Origin: Tetragonia tetragonoides
Taxonomy: Eukaryota > Streptophyta > Magnoliopsida > Caryophyllales > Aizoaceae
NCBI GenBank assembly: GCA_038025085.1
Contig: CM076140.1
Coordinates: 4,947,501 to 5,011,500, forward strand
Direction of reading: 5' to 3'
Length of the DNA stretch: 64,000 bases
The notes under the pieces are model-generated. The model had not been told where the DNA came from. It searched no databases and worked only from the letters and a program-made list of their open reading frames with translations. The translations under genes and the position numbers were made by a program. Position 1 is the stretch's first letter, and each line of letters starts with the position of its first letter. Positions 35,751 through 47,800 of this stretch are shown piece by piece.

Positions 35751-35845
35751 TATGAGGCCGCCTCAAGGTGAGGTTACCTCTATATACAAGCATGTGTCGG
35801 CATGACATCATGCGTGTAGGAGAGAGGTGAGACCGCCTCATGCGA
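35751..35845. repeat. Small inverted-repeat (MITE-like) element
   Basis: The arm TATGAGGCCGCCTCA at 35751 pairs with CATGAGGCGGTCTCA read backwards from about 35843. The arms are imperfect, about 30 bp each, with an extra 11 bp in the left arm. No coding sequence. Confidence 0.4.
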
Positions 35846-36230
35846 GATTTTGTGTTTGTTGAATGATTATTAGTTGAACACTTGAACTCCTTTGGCAGAC
35901 AAGAACGTTTATTGATAAAAATGTAGTGCAAATCATATAATCTCAAATGTCAACAGGTTACAGTAGACTGTAAGAATTCGTTTCCATACTTTGTTCATAA
36001 TCTCAACCGTGATTATGCGAAAACGTTTTGTTCTTTTTGAATTTTTAGCCTTTATTTCCTTGTAATTGATCATTTTAACCTTGACATTATCAACTCCCTA
36101 TTTTTAATGCTCATTTCTTAATAATGAAAATGAGCATGAGCTAGCATTCATATGCAAAGGGAGTTCGGCCCCTTTATATTCGGAGGGTAACAGTTATGGA
36201 TTCCCGGAAATAAATTTCCATGGTAAAGTT

Positions 36231-36518
36231 TTTTTTGCTCCTCAAAAAGAGGGTGCAAGTGAATGGCGATCGAGACACCCCCTGCTACATCATGTTCGGA
36301 CTCTTGTGTTCAATAGCAAATATATCAGACTAACTGAACAACCAGCGCAAGCACTGGCCCCATCAGTGTAGCACCAATAAGGGGCTAGTACAGTTCCTAG
36401 AAGCCAGCAGACACAAGGCATTGGGGAAATGGGGATTCGAATCCATGACTTTGGCCACCTTGCCTTATTAAACCATTTGGGAGTAAGCTTGGAACTATTA
36501 GACCACCACCCTTGTTGG
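36231..36518 (-). repeat. tRNA-derived SINE 1, flanked by a 16-bp target copy
   Basis: Flanked by TTTCCATGGTAAAGTT at 36215-36230 and 36519-36534. On the minus strand the head has an A-box-like TGGTGGTCTAATAG and a B-box GGATTCGAATCCC. The tail is a T run on the plus strand just after the left flank. Confidence 0.7.
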
Positions 36519-36641
36519 TTTCCATGGTAAAGTTATGGGTTGAAATGAAACAGTCAAATGCTTAGCAAAAAAAAAAGAAAAAGAAATGAGACAGTCAAAT
36601 GCAAAGGCATAAGTAGCGCACTAAATTTCCATGGCAAAGTT

Positions 36642-36784
36642 TTTTCTTTGGTTTGGCAAAGAGGAACTTTCTAACGCATGACCTCGGGTATTCCACGAAT
36701 TAATTCGTGTAGATGCTTTCTAGGAGGTTTGAACTCATGACCTGATGTACAAGTTGTAACTTATTTATTAGTGAGCCAATTGGG
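36642..36784 (-). repeat. tRNA-derived SINE 2, flanked by a 16-bp target copy
   Basis: Flanked by TTTCCATGGCAAAGTT at 36626-36641 and 36785-36800. On the minus strand an A-box-like TTGGCTCACTAAT and a B-box-like GAGTTCAAACCTCC are present. The body differs from SINE 1. Confidence 0.65.
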
Positions 36785-37644
36785 TTTCCATGGCAAAGTT
36801 GTGGGAAGATGAAAAATCCAAATCCAAAGAATCATTATTAATTTATTAATTAATTTGTTTAATTGATCCAAACAATCATTCTTGAAACAAACATATATGT
36901 GGTATGTCATCCTGCTTTGCATATTACTCTACTGATAATGCTATAGCTAGTCAATGTTAATGCGGTTCAGTGGAAGCTTCTCGTGTAATTGTCATATACT
37001 ATATACTATATATTTGTAATTTGTAATTTAATTTTTTAAAATTATAGTAGTAACTAAGTACTTATACATATGGATCTTGATAAATTTGCCATTTCGTTTA
37101 TCAATATATAATAAAAAAATTCCATTTCTCCAGCTGCAATTTGAGGCCCTTTTTTGGTGATTTGGGATATCTACAAGATTCGCTACATGAATGTTGCGTC
37201 TTTTTATGCAAATAACTTAGTTTACTCACTCACCCTTAAGGCCGTTACCACTAACCAGCATATGCTATAAGCAGATAACGTATATTTTTCTTTCGAATAC
37301 AGTTATTTCTAAAAGGTCTTACGCACATGTATCCTGTATCCATACATTAGTTACATGCCATTGTTAGTAAACCTCACAATGGGTAATCTGAATTAGTTTT
37401 GATTAGGTTCATGAAATTGGTTTGGTTATGAATCAGAATAGATGACTCAGTTCAGTTTACATTCGGGTCAATTACACCCTATGAGCAATTGAGCATCTAT
37501 AGCAATCAAGATTCTATATCGCATTCAGTATGCTATATCAACATATCCCTATTATTCGTAAATTTGGCTTGCAATCCATTGAGTTTACAGGTTTCGGATA
37601 TTCAAACTTTTGACGTAGTGAAGAATTCAGGGTGATTTTAACTC

Positions 37645-37796
37645 TCTTATGAGACGGTCTTATGCATGAGGCAGCCAAAAGTATTACTTTTATATCTAGA
37701 GGTATCACTTTTCATATATAGTTAGTGTCTTAGTGATACTACTTTTTGCATAAGTATTGATGTATCAACCTCATACATAAAACTGCCCCATATGAG
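37645..37796. repeat. Small inverted-repeat (MITE-like) element
   Basis: TATGAGACGGTCTTATG at the left and its degenerate complement at 37769-37796 form arms of about 27 bp around an AT-rich centre. Related in its end sequence to the element at 35751. Confidence 0.4.
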
Positions 37797-38898
37797 TTTT
37801 TATAATTTTGATGTGCCTCATGAAGTCAAATATGTTTAAATTAATGTTATTTGATCTTGTTTCCAGGATCATGCCACTCTCCTCTCCTCTTCCAACAAGG
37901 TGGGGTCGGGCTTAAAAAAGAAGGGCAAATTATTACTACTACTTTATAATTTCCGATCAGGGGGGAGAAAAGCATAGAATAGCACAAAGCTAGGCTTTTA
38001 AGCAGGATAATAATGTCCCACTGGGAAGCGAGCTTGCTTGATGCGAGGCAAAGTCAAAACTAAAAGCAAAGCTAACTTACAGTAATCTCTTACTTCCTTC
38101 GAAAAATATCAGCTCGGACTTCAAAACCCTTTCCCTCCAGAAGAAAGCGCTTGACATGCGAAAGGCGAAAGGCAGATAGCACCCTCCATATAGACATGAC
38201 TGTCATGATCTCCATCACCTATTGTCCATGGCTCTTAACGCCGTTTCAGCTCTAGGAAGCCATGCAGCATACAGTGAGTGAAACTGCAATACATCAATAT
38301 AACCCATAGCCAATAATGAAACTCTTCTCAACGGAATACTTTCATTGGAACAAATTTTCCAGAAATCCGACTTGTTTGTTCAAAACAAACTACGTCAACA
38401 ATAATATCTGGTGTGTGCACCACCACTAGCTTTCAGCTATGAAGTGATTATGGACATGGACAAGAAAACAGCCCAAGCAATTGTACAATTAACAATCTCA
38501 ATTTCTCTATAAGATCGATCTTTCAACAATCTCCGTATCTCTCGCTGTTCTCGTTTTGGGATGGGAGCTGCTGAGTGTTAATATATGACAAAGCTGACCA
38601 TCCCAAGATACAATATGGAAAAAATTGAAAATTGGGACTAAAAAGCGCAAAATGAGATATTCATACAAAAAGAACTACAGGCGATACAGGTGAAGCAGCA
38701 TGCAAACCTTTTGACATCCCACGACTGGCACATAACCTGGCTATTCGTGAAACGTGTACAAAATTCTTGTCCAGTAGCAAGCACCAACTTGACTTCAAGT
38801 CATCCGGTAAATCTATCCACAATTGTATATGATCCATGACTCGTTATCTTTGACAGCTTACCCAGTAGATTACACTTTTACTATGTGGATGTACCTGC

Positions 38899-41800
38899 TT
38901 AAAGCAAATCCAACAGAGGTGGAGGCTCAGAAGTTGATTTGTTATTGGCAGACCGAACAACTGAAGCTGCACCAGAATGACCTTGAGCTCCTCTACCCCT
39001 TCCCCTGCCTCTACCAACAGCAGTGGTGGGTGGTGGAGCCAGCCTAGGGGCACTATGATCATTCTTGCTTGAAGCAAAAATGGAACCAAGATCCCCTACA
39101 CTCTTGCTCGTAAAGGAACTCCCTGAGTTAGAAATGCCTTGATTGTGTTTCAGAGTTCCTATACGCTGCCCAGATCCTAGCCCACCATTTAAATCAAAGC
39201 TATTGAATCCTGAACTTCCTGCTCCCTGATATTGTTTTGATGACTCAACAGAACTCGGAGTGCTGACAGCCCAGGAATTGTTCTGAAAACTAGTGCTGTT
39301 CAAAGAATTAGTGCCAGATGTGGGCCCATACTTGTTTGTCGATAGGACTGTCACATTGTTACTTGAAATCGCAGAACCACTAGGTCGAGGTGGCCAGTCA
39401 GCAAAAGGATCTATTTCGTCAAGACTAGCAGTGGATGCATTCTGACTTTGTCTCTCATTATCACGTATTTGAGGGGTGGCACCAGAAGCTGTCCGAGGTG
39501 GCCACTCAAAATCAATTGATGGGGAAGAACTTGTCATTTGCGAACTAGAGACAGAAGGTGTCCCTGATGGATGGGACTCCACAGACACACCATTCATCGA
39601 CCAGGTGTCATTGACAGGCGTCATAGGAGATGATACATTAGCTGTACGAGAGTGGTTAGATGAGTCTGGCTTCCTCATGCCAGGCCAATCTTCATCCCAC
39701 GCCGGGCTGCTATTCACGGCTGATACTGACACCGTACCATTCATTTCCTTTGATGGTCCCAATTCAGATCTCACTGCAGATGTTTGGACCTCTGAAACTC
39801 CACAATCAGTCACCAAAACTCCTCGCTTCTCCTCTATTTTCCTGTAATTGGACCAATCTCGTATAAAAAAAATAGGTCCATGCATATAGACACGATATAC
39901 AGGTGTTTAGTTTGCGATGATGTAATCAAAATACCTCAAAACATCCTTAACAAAGGCCATGTATTTTGCGAACTGCTGGACATTCAACTGCTGGGCGGTC
40001 AAAAGAGGAGTAAGTAGAGGGAGGACATGTTCCGCAGCAAACTCTGTTCCATACTGGAGATTAACAAATTGAAACACAAGATCCAGCTTAGTCTGACTTC
40101 TAACTCCGTTTATTAATAACAAATCAAGGAAATGGTAATAACCAATGATGTTGAACACTTACCTGCTTCAAGATAGAGTTAGCAACAGCAAGGGTACACA
40201 TAAGAGTTGGCTGCGAACGGTCGACAGCAGTGCAACGTTGAATCGTTTGCAATACACTTAGAACGGCAGGTTTATCAAGTGTGTGGACTAACTCCCCTAA
40301 GCATAACAGAGCATTCACTCTGACCTGCCGATCAGATGAAAATTCAGCAGAAGCAACTATTTGTCAAAAGATATAAATCACATAATAGCCCTTACAGACC
40401 CTCTAGAAATGAGGAAAGCAGTTGTGCCAATTAATGAGCACATTTGTACGTTTGAATCTAACTATATGAGGATAAAAACATATCCCAGGGACAATTTCTT
40501 TCCGAGTGGAATACTTTTTCTCTGCTTACTTCAGGCTCAGGTTGCACTGTGTTAGTACCACAAAATTACAGGGAGCACTTGATTTCTTTCTTCTTTTTGT
40601 ACTTTTGAATCTTCTGAGAAATTATTACAAATAACAACTACTTTCATATCTTCATTGGATCAATGTAAGGGAGACCCCTTTGAAGGTTCCCACTGCATAG
40701 GCCCACAGGGAAGCTAGATACATGATATATCAACTGGTTCCTAAGACAATCAACTGGTATAACACCCCCACGCATTCCTCGCAACCAAATGCACCATAAG
40801 ATTGTCATGCCTCATAAAAACTAAACAGATGATCATGAATAGTGTCTAGATACACACAAACCTCGCCCAAAAAAACCCAACAAGGATCCACAGTGAAGGA
40901 AAAATGCAAACAATTTTGGCTTCCACACCAGCTAACCACACACACATCCAAAGTCAGAGCCAAAATCTTGCACAGTATGCTTATCAAGTGTGTGAAATGC
41001 AGATGGTACAAGGTATCCAGACTTCAGAGCAATGGCATGGAAATTTTTTCATGTCTACATAGTTGAACGACATCCCACCAAATTTACATTGTTACTGTTA
41101 TTGCATTTCTTCCCATTCACATGAACAAATATCCACCAGAAATAGAGCTAATCTTCAATCGCTAGGCTCCATAAAGTTAGCATTCATCAGCGACAAGTTT
41201 AAGCACAATATGACACAGAATCACCTGCAATTAGCCGACTTTAATACGGAAGTTAAACAAGGATGAAAGAGAGATCTACTTACAGCAGCAACAGTTGTCT
41301 TAAGAGCTAGGCCATGTACGCGAGGAGTTATTGCTTGTTTCACCAACTGCAGCATTAATGACCAGAGAAAACATTACATGGACGTTTACAATTGAAACAT
41401 ACTACATCTAGAGAATTACTTCATTCTTCTGTACAACAATTATCTAATTGCTCATCATGTATAAGTGAGAACAATGACCACAGAGAGGTCCAAACAAAAA
41501 TATGTGGGTGACTATTGCTAAATCGTATATAAGCCAAACTGTTTCTCTTAATATGCCCCATCTTTTATCGTTCTTGGAACTTGACCGGGATAAAGAAATA
41601 CCCCTTGAGATTATCAATGTACTGACACATCAAACTAAAAATAACATAGGGCAAACCTGTTGATCCAGATGCTTAGCAAGAGAGAGGGTTTTTTTCAGAA
41701 CTTCCTCCTGTATGCGAGGGTCAGTATCATCATAAGCACGAACAAGCATCGGAAGCACACGTGATACTAGATCTTCTTGGGTAGTCTGAATAATTACAAA

Positions 41801-44800
41801 ATGCAAATAATTAGCGACAGGTCCAAAACGCCACTCCATTTTTTTTCTTTGGATAGGATAAGAAAAAAAAAATTTAAAAAGTCTTGCAATCATATTGAAA
41901 GACAGAAGGAATTCCCGGAACAGCCCCTGCTGCAAGTGTCCCATGCTAAATAAACTACTTGATCCCACAGAAGACCAGTAACAGTTGCTTGATTCTAAAA
42001 ATCCCAACATTCCTATTTCCAGCCATAAAGCCATGCTTTCAGAAGCACTCTCACACAAGATCTTCTGTTCCTCGCATGTCCAAAATGTTACAATTCAAGG
42101 TCTGATCATTGTTTGCCTGCTACACATAAGCGAAGCTTGAAGCAGCCCCCCCCCCCCTTTAAAATAAAGGAAATCAATGCAAAACTTATTTTCCTTTCCC
42201 CCCTTTTGTGTTTTCTGAAGCTACATTATTCAGACATCTAGTAGAGTTGTTCCCTCAAAACCAAATTATTAGGCTATTGCTTTTCTTTGTTTATTATATC
42301 CATGTATGAAAAGCTACTGAGCAAGGATATAATAAACTTACAATTTTACAGTTTATTGTGTGCATCTTCACTTTTTATTCATTGTGAAGTTCCCGATGGT
42401 CGTCGCACTTCGGATATCGGGTCAAACGGAAACAGCCTCTCTGTGAGACTCTCACAGGGGTAAGGCTGCGTACAACCGACCCCCCTGACCCTGCCTAGGC
42501 GGGAGCCTCTTTGGAGGCACTGGGGTAATGTTGATGTTGATGTATGTATGTATGCATCTTCAGTTTTACACGTTCATACAATAATATAATCAGGCTATAA
42601 CACGTTGCAAAGACTCAATTATCATATATTACACGAGTTATCATATATCCAAAGGCCTCAAGAGTGGAAAAATAATGTGTTATCCCAATGTAACTGTTTT
42701 CCAACCTCGAGTTCCGACTGAGGAAAAGTTTCAGAACCAGGCTTAACTGCTTAAGCCCACTCACGACTAGCACAAAGCACTGGGCTGTTGGACTGAAAAC
42801 TCCCAGTATCCCATTTGATATTGTACTACAACCCACATGTCAGTAGCACCAGGCCATAGATGACCCACATGCGAACACCTTATGAACTCAAGTTCAACAG
42901 GTTATTCCAAGTTTCCAAGTAGAGAACCTTAATCATACTGTGACCATTGATCTCGTAGAGCCTGTACGTGAGGTATTATAACTTGACAGTCCCAATGATA
43001 CGATCACCACAAGATCAGCCTACAAAGGTCCAATATCAGTTATAACAATGCTAATCCACCACTTCATGTCATTCATGAAGATGGTATTGAACCTTTATAC
43101 ATGAGTACTTTCATTACTATTGCAAAAACAGGGAACACCTCATCCCAAAACTTTGTTAAATCTTGGGCACCTTCTCTCCTGTTATAACTCAGGTAGAGGG
43201 AAAAGAAAACACCTTTAATATCTTGGTGGGGAGAAAAATAAAATACAACTTGTTAACCTGGTGTTACCTTAGCAGTTAGAACAATCAGTGTCACAAACTA
43301 AAAGGATATGGCAATTACAACACATCATACAGCAAACTATGCATAAGCTTCCAAATTCCACGAAGGAAGAATTTGAGTCATCAAGGCTACCTTTCTTCTT
43401 TACTCGAACCCAACCCATCATACTAATGATAAATCCATCCAGAAGTGCAAAAAGTCAGGGTATTGTTCAGAAATGAAAAAGATGTTGCACCTTTGTACTA
43501 TAGCCCAGGAACATAACTCATCACAGTAGGGGCAAAAGACAATAGCAACTATAGGCATTTAAAGAAATGGACAAGGCTCCTACAAACAAAAGAACTAGGC
43601 CGACTTTCAAAGTTACCTTGTTTATAATTAGCTCAGCATGCTTCACAAGCAGCAACAATGTCTCACCAGAGGCAGAAGACAACACTGGAACAAGAGCTGG
43701 AAGGGTCGACAACTCAAATTCATTTTTATCCTGCAGTATGAAGTTCAAAATTACATCTACGATTTGTATCTCCAGCATGTACACATTAAGAAAAGCAGTG
43801 AACAAGGTAATTGAACATTTTAGAGATACAGCAGAAGAGTATTGAACTTTTGAGGTTTGGATAAAACACCATGCCAACTGTCTCATGATATCACCAGTAA
43901 CCAAACAGATAAATTTTCAGATAAGAATCATTCCAAATAATGTCAGTTATAGGTATCCTGTGTAGAATTTTGAAATTAGCTATGTAGTGTAGTGTAACAA
44001 AGATAGCAACATTAAGGAAAAAACAGAATAAGATATTCATATGTTTACCACTAGAAGCTAATCATCACACATACATATCCCCCATATAAATAGATGAGCA
44101 CATGAGAAATGTGAAAATGACTATAGCCCTTCACTTCAGGCACCAATAAAACCAACAATTTGTTCTAAATGAGTTTTGTACAAAAGAAATTTCGAAAACT
44201 ACATAAGGGAAAATTCATTCTATTAAATAAATTTAGCCCATTGCTACACTAATCACGTGATTAAAAGGTCACAAACCACCATGTTGCACTTCCATTTTTT
44301 AGATGATACTCCGCCCAATTTCAACTAAACTACAATCCAAAAACCATAGACGTAACTGACTGTAAGCAAACGGACAAGAACATTAAACAAAGACGTTCAG
44401 AATCTGCAAAGATATAAATATATAATTAAACAACAGCAAACCACAAGTTGATGTAGACGTACAATAGAATAATAGCCCATAAACATATGCCAAGAACTAA
44501 ATACATTCAACATGGACCAAAGGCATGAGTAGTTTTAAAGATCATCCCCCAACCCCACCCACAAAAAAAGATAAAAGAGCCAAAAGCTACAAGCACACAT
44601 CGTAAGCTGGCCAATATGCCACAATGAAGCAGTTATGTGAACGGAACAGTCTTTCAAAGTTACCTGGGACTCTGCTATAGTAAGGACCATTGGCAATATC
44701 ATGGGTTGCATTACCAAATTGCGGAGTTCCGCACAAAGCGGTGGGAGGACCTACACGAAACACAGCAGAACACTCACCATAGAGCTACAATCATTCTCAA

Positions 44801-47800
44801 GAATGTGGTAATATGGAAATTTCAGCCAGCGGGCAGCAAACTACGATAACAAAATCAAAGAGAGCTTTTTGTCCAATCATACTAATTGCAATCATTTTTC
44901 TTTTTAGATAACATGGGTGTCCGGGCTTTGCCCGACTAGTCCTATGAGCCTGAAGTTAACGGCCAGGAAACCTCCTGTGGCCCTAAGCCCCTAAGGAGAA
45001 TCGAACTTAGGACCTCTGGAGCAAATCTCAGAGGTTTTACCAATTGAGCTACCAACTCAGGGTTATCATTCTAGTTGCAATCAAACTAATGAGAAGGTGG
45101 GGTTAGCCTAATCGCAAGGGCACCCCTCCCCCAACCATTAATTGTTATGGCCTCCACCTTTAGGTAGAGATAGTATACATGCTTCCCCCCCCCCCCTCTC
45201 ATGCCATTGGACCTTGGTCAAAGGGCCTTGCCAGTAGAAAATCAAAAAAAGAGGAAAAAATTGCAATCACTAATTGAAAAGAGGAAGGATAAAGTAGCTT
45301 AAGGATCTTTTTTTTTATTGACTAATAATTTTGAATGTTATGAACACATCAAGTTTAGCAAATATCTAATGCAAATGTCTTCAGGTACATATCTATTCAT
45401 GCCACAGAGAACATATGTATTCGAAAATACCGACCATCCCATTGTATATGACAAACACACATTAAATTCATGAAACAATAAGGTCATTCAAATTAGAAAA
45501 TATAATAAATCAAAAATCTATCTGATATAATTTGAAAAGTAAACATACCATTTAATATAAGCTGATATAGTGAATTAAGGAGTAAAGCCTAGAGTTTATA
45601 TCCATTTTGAATTAAGTAGTAAAGTAAACCGTAACCTTAAAAATAGCAGAAGAAACCATTTTCTTCTCAATCAAAGAGCACAAAAAAAAATGTGTCATTA
45701 TGCACATATCATATATTATACATTTTTTATCATCTAATACAGTCTGGCAGAGCCCGGATACCCATGATATCTAAATTATATATATTTGCAACTTTTTGGT
45801 GCTTTTATGAATCATACTCTGTTAGATGACAACTGGACAAGGAAAACAGCTGAAACCAATAAATAGTTAATTCAATCTAGAGGCAATAATGCAAAACATG
45901 TCCTTCAAAAGCTCCCATTGCTGTGCAACAATCTAACACACACGACAGATTCATTCTCATTTGGTTTTCTAAAAGTTATACACTTCATATGTCTGGATGC
46001 CAGAAATGGAGGGGAACGATTTACCCCATGAAAATACAATTAAAAATAAGCGATTCACCTATAGTTTACTTAACATGGCTAGAAACTTTCCCGACACGAA
46101 AATATGATAAAGTGTCCTTGCATGACTATTTAGTGATCAAGCGCCTATCAGATTTCTAATCCCAGATACTGATTCTACTCTCCCTTCCTTTTTAGTTTTT
46201 ACAGTTGAATTAGATGAATGGAAGAAAAAGTTAACCACAGCAAAGCCACCCATGAATTGGCCGAGTAGAGGATAAAGGAGATATAATACATAGCTAAAGA
46301 CAGTAAATGACAGTCAAACCTTATACCGCAACACTCGTATGTCAAAATCTTTCCACATATCAGACAGCGCTTTCAAAAACTCAGACTTCTGCATGTTATC
46401 TCGTTCCTGCAGACATGAAGCACATTTTTCCAGTTTTCTATCATTACATTACAAGAACCTTTCAAAGTGGGAATTAAGAGAAGTTAAATCTTACGAGCAT
46501 GTGGTCCAAGAAGCGTAGAGCACGCAACCTCGTATCATCTCGGAAGAAAGGAGAACCTCCAACAGAATAGAATGACAAATAAGTTTCATAATTATCAATG
46601 CCATACCAACAGGACTTATCATAAACATCACACTTCAAATAAAAGAAGCACTTCAGGTAGAACAATAAACATATTGATACTGAATTATTGATGCTTCAAA
46701 ACAACAAAAATTAAACAATAAATAAATAAATAAAAATTAAGCAAGTTAATAGCGTCCCTCACAGTGTCCACCATTTCCTGTGGAGCCAAAATCTTCACTA
46801 CTTTTTGGCTTCGGAATATAATGGACTGAGGCAAAATGGCTCATAAAATTGTTGACAATTCTTATTTATTGTGAAGTTACCGATGGTCGTCGCACTTCGA
46901 ATCTCAGGTTTAACGGAAATAGCCTCTCTGTGAGACTCTCACAGGGTAAGGTTGCGTACATCCGACCCCCCCCCCTCTACCCTTTGGAGGCACTGGGGTA
47001 ATGTTGATGTATATTGTCCCTCACAATGCACAACTTGGATGGTTTCAAGACTCAATAGGTCTATTCACATATCTTACAACTTTAACAAATTGGCATATTA
47101 TTATGTTAAATGATATTGTACCACCATGTTCACTATGTATTTTGGTGGTTTTACCACTTTGATGGAAAGCAGATATCTCTTTTACTTAGTTCCATCGGAG
47201 AATTTTTTTAAGCTAAAATGATATTCTACGTACCACCATGTTCACTATGTATTTTGGTGGTTTTACCACTTTGATGGAAAGCAGATATCTCTTTTACTTA
47301 GTTCCATCGGAGAATTTTTTTAAGCTAAAATGATATTCTACGTACCACCATGTTCATCATGTTGTTCAGGCTCTTAATGAAGAAAAGAATGCCATGGCTT
47401 TTGTAACTAACTACTGAGCCTCTTTTTGCTTCTTTTGCTAATGGGCTTGAGTTTTGATGCTCTTTCTGATGACCCCAAGGCCCAAGGAGCTCAATTAAAT
47501 CGTTAATCTGCATATTGGATGTTGAAAATTTTACACTATAGAATGATCTAATTTGTGGTAATTTTGGATTGGTAGGAAAGGGCTTGCTGGAAGTCAAACA
47601 TAGGTTGCTTCAGAATGTTGAGTCTTTGGATTTTCTTCATAATAATGCACATCTTCTTCACCGTGGTATCTCCCCTGAGGTTAGTCAGTTTTTGGCTTTT
47701 TGCCCATCTTGCTCATGTAATCATTAATTGCTTTCCCTAATAGTAATATTATCAAGATCCAACAGTCCTAACATAACCAACAGTTCTTTTTCACAGTTCT

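Larger units (their letters stand above)
35189..38898. other. Long intergenic region rich in small repeats
   Basis: Between the CEL1 promoter and the 3' end of SCYL2. It holds two inverted-repeat elements and two SINE-like insertions, listed separately. The remainder is AT-rich without a credible ORF. The SCYL2 trailer probably occupies about 38550-38898. Confidence 0.45.

Noticed and set aside
45003..45060. tRNA gene on the minus strand
   Set aside because: A and B boxes and a tRNA-like head are present, but the sequence continues into a 176-bp body with a T-rich end and 13-bp target copies, so it is a SINE.
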